A stretch of DNA of 64,000 nucleotides from assembly GCA_024233935.1 (NCBI GenBank), contig JACKOY010000009.1, positions 82,086-146,085 of the forward strand, given 5' to 3'. The notes under the pieces were generated by a model. That model did no database searches. It was not told where the DNA came from and was given only the letters and a program-made list of their open reading frames with translations. How positions within the stretch are numbered: the stretch's first letter is position 1; every line of letters starts with the position of its first letter. Shown here one piece after another: positions 42,657-51,256 of the stretch. Origin of the DNA: Spirochaetales bacterium (lineage in GTDB: Bacteria; Spirochaetota; Leptospiria; Leptospirales; Leptonemataceae). The position numbers and the translations under genes are program-made.

Positions 42657-43213
42657 ATCTGTCTGAAAGCCTGGGCACGCCCAGTCTGACGGCTCAGGAC
42701 TGGCACCATCGGATTTGTTTTGGTTGCGGACCGGACAATCCCCACGGCCTCGGCGCAGACTTTCGCTTCGACGAGGACAACGGAGAGGTACGCTTCTCTT
42801 ATACGCCCGGGCCATTCTTGACCGGCGCCCCGGGTTTTGTGCACGGCGGTATTCTCGCTTCGATCATGGATGAAGCCCAGGGTGTGCTCTGCTTCCATAT
42901 TGGTCATATTGTGATGACCGAGCAGCTGACCTTGAAATACCATCGAGCCACGCCGCTGGAGAAGGCATTTCAGGTTCGGGCGTGGATTACCAGTGTGCGT
43001 CGCAGGCGCATGTACACCCGTGCGACAATCCATGAAGGGGAGACTCTGCTGGTAAGTTCACGCGCCGCCTGGTACCTGCTCCCGGAACGAGTGGTCCGAC
43101 GCATGATCCACACGGAAGAGCAGGAATTTGAACGCATACGCGGAGTAGTGGAGGCGAATCGTAAACGCGCCCGCCAGATTCGGCAAAAGCTGCGCCGGGC
43201 GCGGCGCAACTGA
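42653..43213 (+). CDS. PaaI-type hotdog thioesterase-like protein
   Basis: A 186-residue acyl-CoA thioesterase-like protein. It has the leading Cys motif FGCGPDNPHGLG and PGFVHGGILASIMDEAQG, the PaaI/THEM4 active site (HGG followed by D). The C-terminal 40 residues are helical and strongly basic (RKRARQIRQKLRRARRN), beyond the usual fold. Translationally coupled to msrB through ATGA at 42653. Confidence 0.85.
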   Translation: MNLSESLGTPSLTAQDWHHRICFGCGPDNPHGLGADFRFDEDNGEVRFSYTPGPFLTGAPGFVHGGILASIMDEAQGVLCFHIGHIVMTEQLTLKYHRATPLEKAFQVRAWITSVRRRRMYTRATIHEGETLLVSSRAAWYLLPERVVRRMIHTEEQEFERIRGVVEANRKRARQIRQKLRRARRN

Positions 43214-43214
43214 T

Positions 43215-44585
43215 CTACTTGCCGACGCAGAACACGGAGAAGATGCGTCCCAGAATTTCTTCGCTGTCTATTCGGCCGGTCAACTCTCCGGTCTGTTCGA
43301 GGGCTCCGTCGATCTCGATCGCAACGATCTCCTGAGGCGCATTCTGCTCAAGCAGCTCAAGGGCCCTCAGGAGCGCCTGGCGGACATTTTCCAGGTGATG
43401 TTTCTGGCGCGCCTCCAGAAGCAGCGGCTCGCCACCCACGTCCTCGCGCCTCATGTATTCGCCCAGCAGGCTGCGAAACTCCGTTAACCCGGCCCCGGTC
43501 AGGCAGGAAATTCCCAGAAATCTCTCGCCTGGATACCTGGCTTCGTAGTACGCCGTCCTTTCATCGATGTCGATTTTGTTGATGAGATGCACGAGCTGCG
43601 ACGCGCGTTCAAGTCCGGAAGGAAAAGCAACCGGCGGCCGCGACGCGTCGATTAAATGCAAGACCAGGTCGCTTTTCCTGATCAGTTCCAGAGACATGCG
43701 CACGCCCTGCTCTTCAATCACATCCGCGGTGTCCCGAATGCCGGCCGTGTCGACGAAACGAACCGGCACGCCATCAAACAGGATTTCCTCGGTCACATAA
43801 TCGCGGGTGGTTCCGGCAATCGGCGACACGATCGCGCGCTCCCAACCCAAAATGCGATTCAACAGGGAAGACTTGCCCGCGTTGGGCACGCCGACCAGCG
43901 CGACCTGGAAGCCGGTCGAAATGCGCTCGGTCTCCCGGGCCCGGCGTAGAAGTTCGTCGAGCTTTTGCACCAGGGCGCGCACCTGCTCCTTGCGCTCGGC
44001 CAGGGTGTTGAAGGTCAGATCCTCTGTTGAGAAATCCACCTCGGCTTCGGTTTCCGCCTTCAAATGGATCAAGGCCGAACGAAAGCGAGAGGTCAGCCGA
44101 CTGATCTCCCCAAAAAGATTCTTGCGCCCCGCTTCCAGCTCGAAGCGACTTCTGGCGGTCACCATGCGGTGAACCGCCTCCGCCTGACTGAGATCGAGAT
44201 GCCCGTTCAGGTAAGCCCGCTTCGTAAACTCTCCCGGTCTGGCCGGGCGAATCCGGCCGGACGCCCCATGCAGTACCGCGTCCACGAAAGCGCGCAGAAG
44301 TATTGGATTGCCGTGTAAGGAAAACTCGGCGACGTCCTCGCCGGTGTACGAATGCGGCCCCGGAAAGAACGTCACCAGTGCACGGTCAATGACATCGGTA
44401 TCGTCGTCGATCAGGTCGCAGAGAACCTGCTCGCGGGCCCTGCTCTGAAATTCGATCCTTCGTCCATCGGGCGTACGGCAATGTCGGGACAGGCAGTCCG
44501 CCACGCCCGGCCCCGTCATCCGTACCACACCGATTGCAGCGGGGCCGGCCCCGGTCGAAATCGCTACGATCGTTTCGGCGTCCAT
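43215..44585 (-). CDS. mnmE: tRNA uridine-5-carboxymethylaminomethyl modification GTPase
   Basis: With MnmG, modifies U34 of several tRNAs. The 456-residue protein has the folate-binding N-terminal domain (AISTGAGPAAIGVVRMTGPG), the helical domain with GEFTKRAYLNGHLDLSQAEAV (partly quoted), and the G domain GVPNAGKSSLLNRI, TTRD, VDTAG, NKID. It ends with FSVFCVGK, the obligatory CxGK of MnmE. It is part of the minus-strand block rpmH-rnpA-yidD-yidC-jag-mnmE that is conserved next to bacterial origins. Confidence 0.98.
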   Translation of the reverse strand: MDAETIVAISTGAGPAAIGVVRMTGPGVADCLSRHCRTPDGRRIEFQSRAREQVLCDLIDDDTDVIDRALVTFFPGPHSYTGEDVAEFSLHGNPILLRAFVDAVLHGASGRIRPARPGEFTKRAYLNGHLDLSQAEAVHRMVTARSRFELEAGRKNLFGEISRLTSRFRSALIHLKAETEAEVDFSTEDLTFNTLAERKEQVRALVQKLDELLRRARETERISTGFQVALVGVPNAGKSSLLNRILGWERAIVSPIAGTTRDYVTEEILFDGVPVRFVDTAGIRDTADVIEEQGVRMSLELIRKSDLVLHLIDASRPPVAFPSGLERASQLVHLINKIDIDERTAYYEARYPGERFLGISCLTGAGLTEFRSLLGEYMRREDVGGEPLLLEARQKHHLENVRQALLRALELLEQNAPQEIVAIEIDGALEQTGELTGRIDSEEILGRIFSVFCVGK

Positions 44586-44600
44586 AGCGGCGCCCGGACT

Positions 44601-45422
44601 TCAGTCTTCGTCCTGAATAAAATCTTCGCGCCGGGGTGGTTCTTCCAGATCCACGTCCCGATCAGCGCGGGGTGCGCCGTCATCCCGTGAAGGCCGTCGA
44701 CTACGCCCGTTGCCGCGATTTCCGTCTCGTTCGCGATTCCGGTTTCGGCCCCGACCAGAACCTTCCCGCGATGACGGTGGCGGCGCCGACTTTCCGGCGG
44801 GGATTACACGTACGCGCTTGTAGACACCGTTGCCGTCAGACTCGGTGTAGACCCTTTCGTCCTTTTCCAGCGCCAGATGCACAATGCGACGCTCGTAGGG
44901 GTTCATGTAATTCAGCAACACCGACCGACCGCTCCGACCAACCCGTTCCGCCATTCGCTCCGCCAGTTTTTTCAGGCTGCGCTCCCGTCGCTCGCGGTAC
45001 GATTCCACATCGACCATGATACGGCGTTGATTCCGCGTGTTGCTGTTGACGATCAGGTTAACCAGAAATTGGATCGCGTCCAGAGTGCGACCGTGCTTAC
45101 CGATTATGAAGCCGGAGTCCGGAGATTCAATTTCTACGTATAGATTTTCATCGCGCTCGCCCACCTGCAGGATTTTGGCTTCTAATCCCATGCGCTGCAG
45201 CACAGTAAGCAGTACGCCCCGCAGATGAGATTCGATCGGCAGTTGCTCTTTTGCAAATACGCGCAGAACGACCGGTTCGCTTTTCAGAAATTTCAGAATA
45301 CCGCCCTTTTCATTGGCGGCATCAAAATCTACGGCGCTGGCTTCTGCGTTCAGCGCCTGGAGGGCGGCTTCTTCCGCCTCGCTTCGACTTTTGCCCGAAG
45401 CTTCAAAAACATAATAAGCCAT
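44601..45422 (-). CDS. jag: Jag/KhpB RNA-binding protein
   Basis: A 273-residue protein with a Jag-N domain (MAYYVFEASGKSRSEAEEAAL start), a KH domain (PDSGFIIGKHGRTLDAIQFL) and an R3H domain (PYERRIVHLALEKDERV). It is followed by ~60 residues of Arg/Gly/Asn-rich disordered tail and an acidic end. KhpB proteins bind RNA and affect cell division and translation. It sits between yidC and mnmE; its start is two bases after the yidC stop. Confidence 0.95.
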   Translation of the reverse strand: MAYYVFEASGKSRSEAEEAALQALNAEASAVDFDAANEKGGILKFLKSEPVVLRVFAKEQLPIESHLRGVLLTVLQRMGLEAKILQVGERDENLYVEIESPDSGFIIGKHGRTLDAIQFLVNLIVNSNTRNQRRIMVDVESYRERRERSLKKLAERMAERVGRSGRSVLLNYMNPYERRIVHLALEKDERVYTESDGNGVYKRVRVIPAGKSAPPPSSREGSGRGRNRNRERDGNRGNGRSRRPSRDDGAPRADRDVDLEEPPRREDFIQDED

Positions 45423-45424
45423 AT

Positions 45425-47494
45425 CTAGCTCCCCTTGCCACCCGATCCGCCCTTCTTCGGCGTTGACACAACCGGCTCGTCTTTACCGAAACGATTCCCG
45501 ATGACCTGCCAGAGAATCTGAATCAGGTTCTGCACGGTCCAGTAGAGGGTAACCCCGCTGGGCATTTGCCAGAAGAAGAAAAGCATCATGAACGGCATCA
45601 TATACATGAGCATCTTTTGCTGTGGATCCGTCGCCACAGTCGTGAATCGCTGCTGCAACACCTGGGATACTGCCATCACCAGGGGCAGAATGTTCAAACT
45701 CAGACCAACAACCGGCAGGGTTGCCACCGTATCGGGCAAAGAAAGATCCTGCATCCACAGGATAAACGGGCTGTGCCAGAGTTCGATCGATTCGGAAAAG
45801 GCGCTGTAAAGCGCAATGAAGACAGGCATTTGAATCAGGATGGGGAGGCATCCCTTGGCGGGGTTGATGTTGTGCTTCTTGTAAAGCTCCATCAACTTCT
45901 GCTGTTTTTTCTGCGGATCGTCTCCATACTGTTCGTTGAGCCGTTCCATTTCCGGCTTGAGCGCGGACATCTTCCGCATGCTCTTCACCTGCATCTGGTT
46001 CAACGGAAACGTCAGCAGTTTGAAAACGCCGGCGATCAGAATGATGCACCACCCGTAGTTGCCGACCAGGCCGTACAGCCAGCGCATGATCCAGACGATG
46101 CCGCTCTGGATGCCCGAAAACATGGCGTAAAACCAGTTGGCGTAGATGACGTTTCCCGCTTCCGGGTTTGGTTCTTCAGCGCCGAAATCGGCCGCGGCCA
46201 GCTCCGGACGCTGAAACTGGTGCGCTTCGCTGGTGCGGGGACCCACAAACACACGAGTATCGACAATAATGGCGTCGCGTCGTGTCCTCTGCTGCTGCAC
46301 AATGCGGGCCCGATTGCCCTGGTCCGCCGAAACGAACCCACCGTCGTCGGTCAAGATGTCGCGAATGCTTCCGGTGTCGATGGAAGTCGGAGCGGCGGGG
46401 GCCAGGCGCACTTCTCGAAACACGGCCGTGTACGCCAGCTTGCCGGTTGGCTCCGACGGATTCAGATAGATATAGCCATCGGGCAGGTGCTCGGGCTTTG
46501 CCTGGTCGCGCAAAAACTCCGTATAGGCAAAAAAGTAACGGCTGGTGGCGCCCATGAATTCGAGCGTGTCGGGATAGTTTACGACCCGGGTGTAAAGGCC
46601 GCTACTGTCATCGGCACTGCGGCAACCAACGAAAGGCAAATGACACCCACCACCGCTACGATGGTCGCCGGCGCTATTGATGCGTTGCACGACAGAGTCG
46701 TTATAATAGAAGAATCGGGTGTAGCTGGATTTGGTTTTTGTGTCTTCGCTTTCGGCGGCCGGACCCAGGTCTCCGAACGTTCGGAAGAAAAGGTCGGCGT
46801 AGGTTCCGGTACCGGGAATCGTCAGGCGAAATTCATTAGCGCTAACATTGCGAAGTATGGAAAGCTGATGGAAGAAGTTTTCGTTTCTATAGAAACGAAA
46901 AATCTTCGTTATCTCGAGTCGTTGGGCTCCGATAGAAACCGGGAGTACGTAGACGAACTCGTAAAGCCCATGCTCCTCGTCTACAACGCGCCCCGTCTCC
47001 CGAAACGCGGCGCTGTTCAAAGGCGGGTCGGCAAGCTGCCAGCCCAGGCGCGCGCCCGCGTCGTCGCGGAAATACATATGAAACTGAAAATCCATCCCAT
47101 TATGGCGGGTAATTTCCAGGGCATGCTCCTGGCGTCCGGTTTCATCGGCCTGTCTTTCGATCACGGTGTCCGGCAGCTGCAGCTGGTCGTGACTCTTGAC
47201 GTACAGGCGGTCGATACGGGCGCCACGGGCATCCAGAAAGATGATGTGGTTTCCGGTATCGATGCGCTCCAGACGGCTGCCGGCGCCGGCCGGAAAGGTA
47301 AAATCCGCGAGGCCGGCCGCCCGGGCCTGGTCTCGCTGGTCCAGGGCCGGTACCTGCGGAATGGCAGGACTTTGCCCGTTTGTTCCGGATTCTCCGCCCC
47401 CAAACAACTGGAGACCCAATACGACGGCGCCTCCCAGCAAGAGCACGGGCAAGAACGATGAGCCTGGTTTGGCTTCCTGGCCCTTATTTTCCAT
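45425..47494 (-). CDS. yidC: Membrane protein insertase YidC
   Basis: Inserts and folds inner-membrane proteins with or without SecYEG. The 689-residue protein has an N-terminal TM, a large periplasmic domain (residues ~30-420) and the conserved C-terminal core: NYGWCIILIAGVFKLLTFPLN, MSALKPEMERLNEQYGDD, AKGCLPILIQMPVFIALYSAF and VTLYWTVQNLIQILWQ. Length and the large P1 domain are typical of diderm bacteria. It overlaps yidD by 11 bases. Confidence 0.98.
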   Translation of the reverse strand: MENKGQEAKPGSSFLPVLLLGGAVVLGLQLFGGGESGTNGQSPAIPQVPALDQRDQARAAGLADFTFPAGAGSRLERIDTGNHIIFLDARGARIDRLYVKSHDQLQLPDTVIERQADETGRQEHALEITRHNGMDFQFHMYFRDDAGARLGWQLADPPLNSAAFRETGRVVDEEHGLYEFVYVLPVSIGAQRLEITKIFRFYRNENFFHQLSILRNVSANEFRLTIPGTGTYADLFFRTFGDLGPAAESEDTKTKSSYTRFFYYNDSVVQRINSAGDHRSGGGCHLPFVGCRSADDSSGLYTRVVNYPDTLEFMGATSRYFFAYTEFLRDQAKPEHLPDGYIYLNPSEPTGKLAYTAVFREVRLAPAAPTSIDTGSIRDILTDDGGFVSADQGNRARIVQQQRTRRDAIIVDTRVFVGPRTSEAHQFQRPELAAADFGAEEPNPEAGNVIYANWFYAMFSGIQSGIVWIMRWLYGLVGNYGWCIILIAGVFKLLTFPLNQMQVKSMRKMSALKPEMERLNEQYGDDPQKKQQKLMELYKKHNINPAKGCLPILIQMPVFIALYSAFSESIELWHSPFILWMQDLSLPDTVATLPVVGLSLNILPLVMAVSQVLQQRFTTVATDPQQKMLMYMMPFMMLFFFWQMPSGVTLYWTVQNLIQILWQVIGNRFGKDEPVVSTPKKGGSGGKGS

Positions 47495-47738
47495 TTGAAG
47501 TTCCTATTTCCGTTTCTTCCGCCTTCGACGGGAAGAGGGGATCAAAGTAACCGGGGAAGAGCGGGTTGCAACGCGCGAGACGCCGGGCGCTTCGGCCCAG
47601 AGCCCGCCAGAAGCTAAACGCATCGAAGCACTGACAGGCGTATTCCGAACAGGTCGGATGATAGCGACAACGACCGGCCATGAAACGCCCCAGGGTGCGT
47701 TGATAAAGCCGAATCAGGGCCACAGCCTTTGGATTCAC
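47484..47738 (-). CDS. yidD: Membrane protein insertion efficiency factor YidD
   Basis: Small 84-residue protein with the YidD signature GRCRYHPTCSEYACQCF and NPLFPGYFDPLFP (family: C-R-Y-x-P-S/T-C-S-x-Y...NP...GYDPVP). It assists YidC-dependent insertion. It sits between rnpA and yidC, overlapping rnpA by 4 bases. Confidence 0.95.
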   Translation of the reverse strand: MNPKAVALIRLYQRTLGRFMAGRCRYHPTCSEYACQCFDAFSFWRALGRSARRLARCNPLFPGYFDPLFPSKAEETEIGTSNGK

Positions 47739-48091
47739 GGTGCGGCCTCCAACAAGCCCGCCTCACGCAATCCACCTTGCAGGGCCTGCTTTCTGGCCGA
47801 AGCGGCCATTTTCAGGAAAGGCTCCCGCGGAAAGACAGCGACATAAAAGCCATGCTCCACGTCACCGATTAGCTCATCCAGCGCTTCCCGCGTTACGCGA
47901 CGATAGCGATTACGCTGTACGGCGTTTCCGAGTTTCCTGGATACACAGATTGCCATGCGGAGACGGTCCTCTGGCGCGGAAAGCAGAAGCAGGGAAACAG
48001 CCGGCGTGCGCACAAAGCGACCCGCGTCGAACAGTCGTCGGAACCGGGCCCTGCCTTTCAGGACACAGGCTCGATACGCTGCAGTTCCCAA
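47735..48091 (-). CDS. rnpA: Ribonuclease P protein component
   Basis: Protein subunit of RNase P, which with the RNA subunit trims tRNA 5' leaders. The 118-residue basic protein contains GRARFRRLFDAG, MAICVSRKLGNAVQRNRYRRVTREALDE (the family RNR motif in part) and a basic end. It sits nine bases after rpmH, in the standard rpmH-rnpA-yidD-yidC order. The rnpB gene is not visible in this window. Confidence 0.96.
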   Translation of the reverse strand: MGTAAYRACVLKGRARFRRLFDAGRFVRTPAVSLLLLSAPEDRLRMAICVSRKLGNAVQRNRYRRVTREALDELIGDVEHGFYVAVFPREPFLKMAASARKQALQGGLREAGLLEAAP

Positions 48092-48100
48092 GCTGGCCCG

Positions 48101-48256
48101 CTACTTGGAATGCAACCGATCCGAAATAGTGAGTCTGTAACGTCCCTTCTGGCGGCGGCGTGCGAGGGTCTTGCGACCACCCGCGCTTGCCATACGTGCC
48201 CGAAAGCCATGCGTGCGTGCTCTTCGAATCGTGCTGGGCTGGTAGGTTCGTTTCAT
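48101..48256 (-). CDS. rpmH: Ribosomal protein bL34
   Basis: A 51-residue ribosomal protein: MKRTYQPSTIRRARTHGFRARMAS with the conserved RRRQKGRYRLT-type C-terminal end (RRRQKGR). The ATG at 48256 is the family start and has GGGA upstream; the longer reading from 48325 is not real. It is the first gene of the minus-strand origin-flanking operon and lies across a 281-base gap from dnaA. Confidence 0.97.
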   Translation of the reverse strand: MKRTYQPSTIRRARTHGFRARMASAGGRKTLARRRQKGRYRLTISDRLHSK

Positions 48257-48537
48257 TTTGATTCCCTGCGCTTCAAGAAATGATAGATCATGAGTCCGTA
48301 GCCCTCCACCTGCAAAAGAGGGCAAAAAATAGAGACCGTGTACAGCCAGAATTTCCTCGATTGAGCCCGGGTCAACAGCAATTCCCGGCGGTTATGCCCG
48401 AAAGAAAGCGCCCCTCAGGGACTTGAACTTTTTTAAGGGGCGAGGGGTATGTGCGTCGGGTTTTTCACTTGAAGCCTGCAGGCTCAGATTGGTTAATCAC
48501 CGCGCGCCAGACAACTTCCAGGGGGCGCGGGGAACAG
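48257..48537. promoter_or_regulatory. rpmH-dnaA intergenic region
   Basis: Divergent promoter region for rpmH and dnaA. It holds a hairpin CGCCCCT/AGGGGCG (48409-48415 and 48436-48442) and a short palindrome TGATagATCA near 48281. There are two possible dnaA starts with ribosome sites: GTG 48451 (GAGGGG upstream) and TTG 48538 (GGGGAA upstream). No exact DnaA box (TTATNCACA) is visible here, and I cannot place confident -35/-10 boxes. Confidence 0.4.
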
Positions 48538-49845
48538 TTGGAAGACGCCTGGCAAAAAACGATCAAGGATCTTAAGGCTGAACTACCGGCCGGTGTCTAT
48601 GAACCACTGATTCGTTCGGCGCGCCCGCTTGGTTTTGCAACTGCGGAGCATCCCGATGTCTTTCTCTTGCGGGTTGATGATAGCAGCTTTCTCGGCCAAT
48701 TGAAGCCAGCCCACCGCATCGCGATTCAAGATCGTTTAACCCATCATTGCGGCCGCAAAGTCTCGCTGGTCCTGGAGCCGCCGGGCTCAGATGCAGAGCA
48801 AAGTCAAGGGGCCGCACTCCCACGCTGGTTGAATCGGGGCTATCGTTTCGATCGCTTTATTACGGATCCCGGCAATCGGTTGGCCTTACTCGCCTTTGAA
48901 AGTTGCGCAACCACTCCTGGGCGGACAAATCCACTCGTGGTTTATGGTGATTCGGGGACGGGCAAGAGCCACCTGATGCACGGGTTGGCCAGCGCTCTGA
49001 TGCAAAGCCGCGGTCTGAGCGTGTTTTACGCCACGTTCGAAGACTTTCGGGACGACTTTGCCCGCGCCATGCAGTCCAAACGTACTCTGGATTTTAAGGA
49101 TCATGTGCGCTCCTACGACGTTCTGATGCTGGAGCACGCCCAATTGCTGGCCGTCACCACGCCGGCGATACAAGAAGAGTTCTTCCACCTTTTCAATACC
49201 TACCAGGAACGCGGCGATCAGGTCGTGCTTTCTCTGGATCGGCCCGCGGGCACCCTGACTTTGCCCGCACATCTGCAAAGCCGGTTGCTGGGCGGCCTGC
49301 AGGTAAGCCTGCAGCGGCCTGGTGCAGCTCTGCGTCTGAAGTATCTGAGCCGTTCCGCCGCTGAACTGGGTTTGCGGCTCACGGAGGACGTGATCGGGGA
49401 CCTGTCGGCCCGGATTGGCGGCAGCCTCCGGGAGCTTGATTCGGTTCTCTCCCGCCTGACGCTGCTCGCAGCGGGCGGCGCTGCTCTAAACGACGTTAAG
49501 GAATTGAGAGCCCAGTTACGCGATCTGGTCCCGGGAACCCAGGGCTTGCATATTTCGTTGGATCGTATCGTCCAGGTGGTATGTCAGAAATATGGAATCA
49601 CCCGGGATCAAATCCTGTCCAGCTCCCGGAGAGCGGAATTTACCTTACCGCGTCACATTGCTATGCATATGGGCATCCAGTTTTCCAGCCTGAACAAGTC
49701 CGCGATCGCGCGCTACTTCCGCAAAAGTGATCACACGACTGTCATCAATGCGGAGCGCAATATCGAGCGTCGACTGCGTACCGAAGCGGGCTTTGCCCAG
49801 ATCTTCGATGAGATTGTGGAAGAATTGCGAGCAAGTGGTGCATAA
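48538..49845 (+). CDS. dnaA: Chromosomal replication initiator DnaA
   Basis: Initiator protein, 435 residues from the TTG at 48538 (GTG 48451 adds 29). Domain I (residues 1-75) has AWQKTIKDLKAELPAGVYEPL. The AAA+ domain has Walker A GDSGTGKS (137-144). Walker B reads DVLMLEHAQ (194-202), with Glu-His at 199-200 where DnaA proteins have IDDIQ with Asp-Asp. Sensor/box VII is present as LRELDSVLSRLTLLA, and domain IV keeps SDHTTVINAERNIE with flanking basic residues. TTG 48538 is chosen because domain I normally starts a few residues before the Trp and GGGGAA lies upstream; GTG 48451 remains possible. Confidence 0.93.
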   Translation: MEDAWQKTIKDLKAELPAGVYEPLIRSARPLGFATAEHPDVFLLRVDDSSFLGQLKPAHRIAIQDRLTHHCGRKVSLVLEPPGSDAEQSQGAALPRWLNRGYRFDRFITDPGNRLALLAFESCATTPGRTNPLVVYGDSGTGKSHLMHGLASALMQSRGLSVFYATFEDFRDDFARAMQSKRTLDFKDHVRSYDVLMLEHAQLLAVTTPAIQEEFFHLFNTYQERGDQVVLSLDRPAGTLTLPAHLQSRLLGGLQVSLQRPGAALRLKYLSRSAAELGLRLTEDVIGDLSARIGGSLRELDSVLSRLTLLAAGGAALNDVKELRAQLRDLVPGTQGLHISLDRIVQVVCQKYGITRDQILSSSRRAEFTLPRHIAMHMGIQFSSLNKSAIARYFRKSDHTTVINAERNIERRLRTEAGFAQIFDEIVEELRASGA

Positions 49846-50020
49846 ATCGCCTGCTCCGGGCAAAAACTGGCCGTATTTGGGTCTGTCCTGACGCTTGTTT
49901 TTCTGCCGGCCACGGCAGCGCAGGTCCAGGGCTTTGCGGGTTTCTGTCCACGATCATCCGGATCCCGTTGCTCAAGACTTCCGCATCCTGTGCTTCATCG
50001 CGAGTAGCATTGTTTTTCAC

Positions 50021-50029
50021 TTATCCACA
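50021..50029 (+). promoter_or_regulatory. DnaA box
   Basis: TTATCCACA, an exact match to the consensus TTATNCACA. Confidence 0.75.
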
Positions 50030-50045
50030 GGTACAACAACAACAG

Positions 50046-50065
50046 GTACATGAACCTCCATGTAC
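50046..50065. repeat. Inverted repeat GTACATG-N6-CATGTAC before dnaN
   Basis: Perfect 7+7 palindrome around AACCTC, 17 bases after the DnaA box and 51 bases before the dnaN start. It may be an operator or a leader hairpin. It contains an out-of-place ATG that could be misread as the dnaN start. Confidence 0.55.
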
Positions 50066-50116
50066 GTACTGGAAAACCTTGACTGGAATAGTGACATAAA
50101 ACAGAACGCAGGCTGT

Positions 50117-51232
50117 ATGAAATTTCAGGTCGATCGGCAATCATTCCACAAAGCTATCAACACAGTGGAAAGCATCATCCCGGCGCGGGAGATCCGCTCC
50201 ATCATCTCGAATATCCTGATAGAAGCAGAAGGCAATCGAATCACCCTGACAGCAACGGACCTGGAGATTGGAATCAAGACCAGCATTGAGGTGGAACCGG
50301 GACGGGCTGGCTCTTTGACGCTCCCGGCCAAGAAGCTGAGTCAGGCCGTACGCGAGTTCCGCGGATCCACTATCAGTTTTGAGGCCGACGATTCGAACCA
50401 CATTGTCCTCCAGGATGCCTCCGGAAAGAGCCGCGCTCGAATTATGCTCATGGGCACGCCCAGCGACGAATATCCGGTCATACCCACATTACCTGAAAGT
50501 AATTACACAAAGATTCCGGTCGCCGTTTGCCAGGAAATGATTCGCAAAACATCCTACGCGATGGCCGAGGAAGACGCCCGTTACGTGTTTAACGGACTGT
50601 ATATCAAGAACGATGGCAAGACCGTCACCTTTGTGAGCACCGATGGAAGGCGATTGTCACGCATTAAGCGCGAGTTTCCGGAAAAACTGCCGTTGAGCGG
50701 GGGCGTTATCATTCCGAACAAGGCCGTGCGTGAGCTTCAGAAATTGCTGGACTCGGACCAGGAAGGCAAGCTGGCCTTCGAAGAACGTGATCGGCGCGTC
50801 TACTTGCGAATTGGCGCGGTTGATCTCATCTCAAAGCTCATTGATGGACAGTTTCCCGACTACGAGCAGGTGATTCCTGCGAAAGTCAGTCACGAAGTTG
50901 CTGTGGAGAGACAGACGATTGAAAACTCTTTGCGGCAGGTTTCCGTTATGGCGGCGGAACCGTCGCGACAGGTTCGGTTGACGTTTGCTTCGGATGGACT
51001 CAGTATCGCGGCTCAGACGCCTGATATTGGCGAAGCCCAGGATACCTTTGAGATCGATTACTCGGGCGAAGAAGTGACCATCGCCTTTAATTCGAACTAC
51101 CTGATGGACGTAATAAAAGTCGTGTCTTCTCAGGATTTGCGGGTCGGATTTTCTTCAGGCAGCGCGCCGGCGATTGTGAAGGATCCCGAGGATATGGATT
51201 TCATCGCTGTCATTATGCCGATGAAGCTCTGA
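50117..51232 (+). CDS. dnaN: DNA polymerase III beta sliding clamp
   Basis: Processivity clamp, 371 residues. The ATG at 50117 (MKFQVDRQSF) is chosen over 50060 because it matches the family start and the longer form begins in a palindrome. Features: AINTVESIIPAREIRSIISNIL, LTATDLEIGI, AEEDARYVFNGLYI, STDGRRLSR and the C-terminal VIMPMKL, the family's MPM(R/K)L end. Confidence 0.98.
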   Translation: MKFQVDRQSFHKAINTVESIIPAREIRSIISNILIEAEGNRITLTATDLEIGIKTSIEVEPGRAGSLTLPAKKLSQAVREFRGSTISFEADDSNHIVLQDASGKSRARIMLMGTPSDEYPVIPTLPESNYTKIPVAVCQEMIRKTSYAMAEEDARYVFNGLYIKNDGKTVTFVSTDGRRLSRIKREFPEKLPLSGGVIIPNKAVRELQKLLDSDQEGKLAFEERDRRVYLRIGAVDLISKLIDGQFPDYEQVIPAKVSHEVAVERQTIENSLRQVSVMAAEPSRQVRLTFASDGLSIAAQTPDIGEAQDTFEIDYSGEEVTIAFNSNYLMDVIKVVSSQDLRVGFSSGSAPAIVKDPEDMDFIAVIMPMKL

Positions 51233-51256
51233 ACCGTACCGGGCTCGCGGCGGATT

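Larger units (their letters stand above)
49846..50116. promoter_or_regulatory. Putative oriC (dnaA-dnaN gap)
   Basis: This 271-base gap holds a perfect DnaA box, TTATCCACA at 50021-50029, and a near-box GGTGCATAA (reverse orientation, one mismatch) at 49837-49845 across the dnaA stop. It also has the inverted repeat at 50046-50065 and the CAGGTACA direct repeats that surround it. Genes on both sides point away from the rpmH-dnaA region, as at many bacterial origins. I see only these boxes and no long AT-rich run; the origin could also extend into the rpmH-dnaA gap. Confidence 0.5.

Noticed and set aside
45566..47461. 631-codon open frame antisense to yidC
   Set aside because: Shadow of yidC; low-complexity His/Arg/Gly-rich product with no domain, while yidC has every hallmark.
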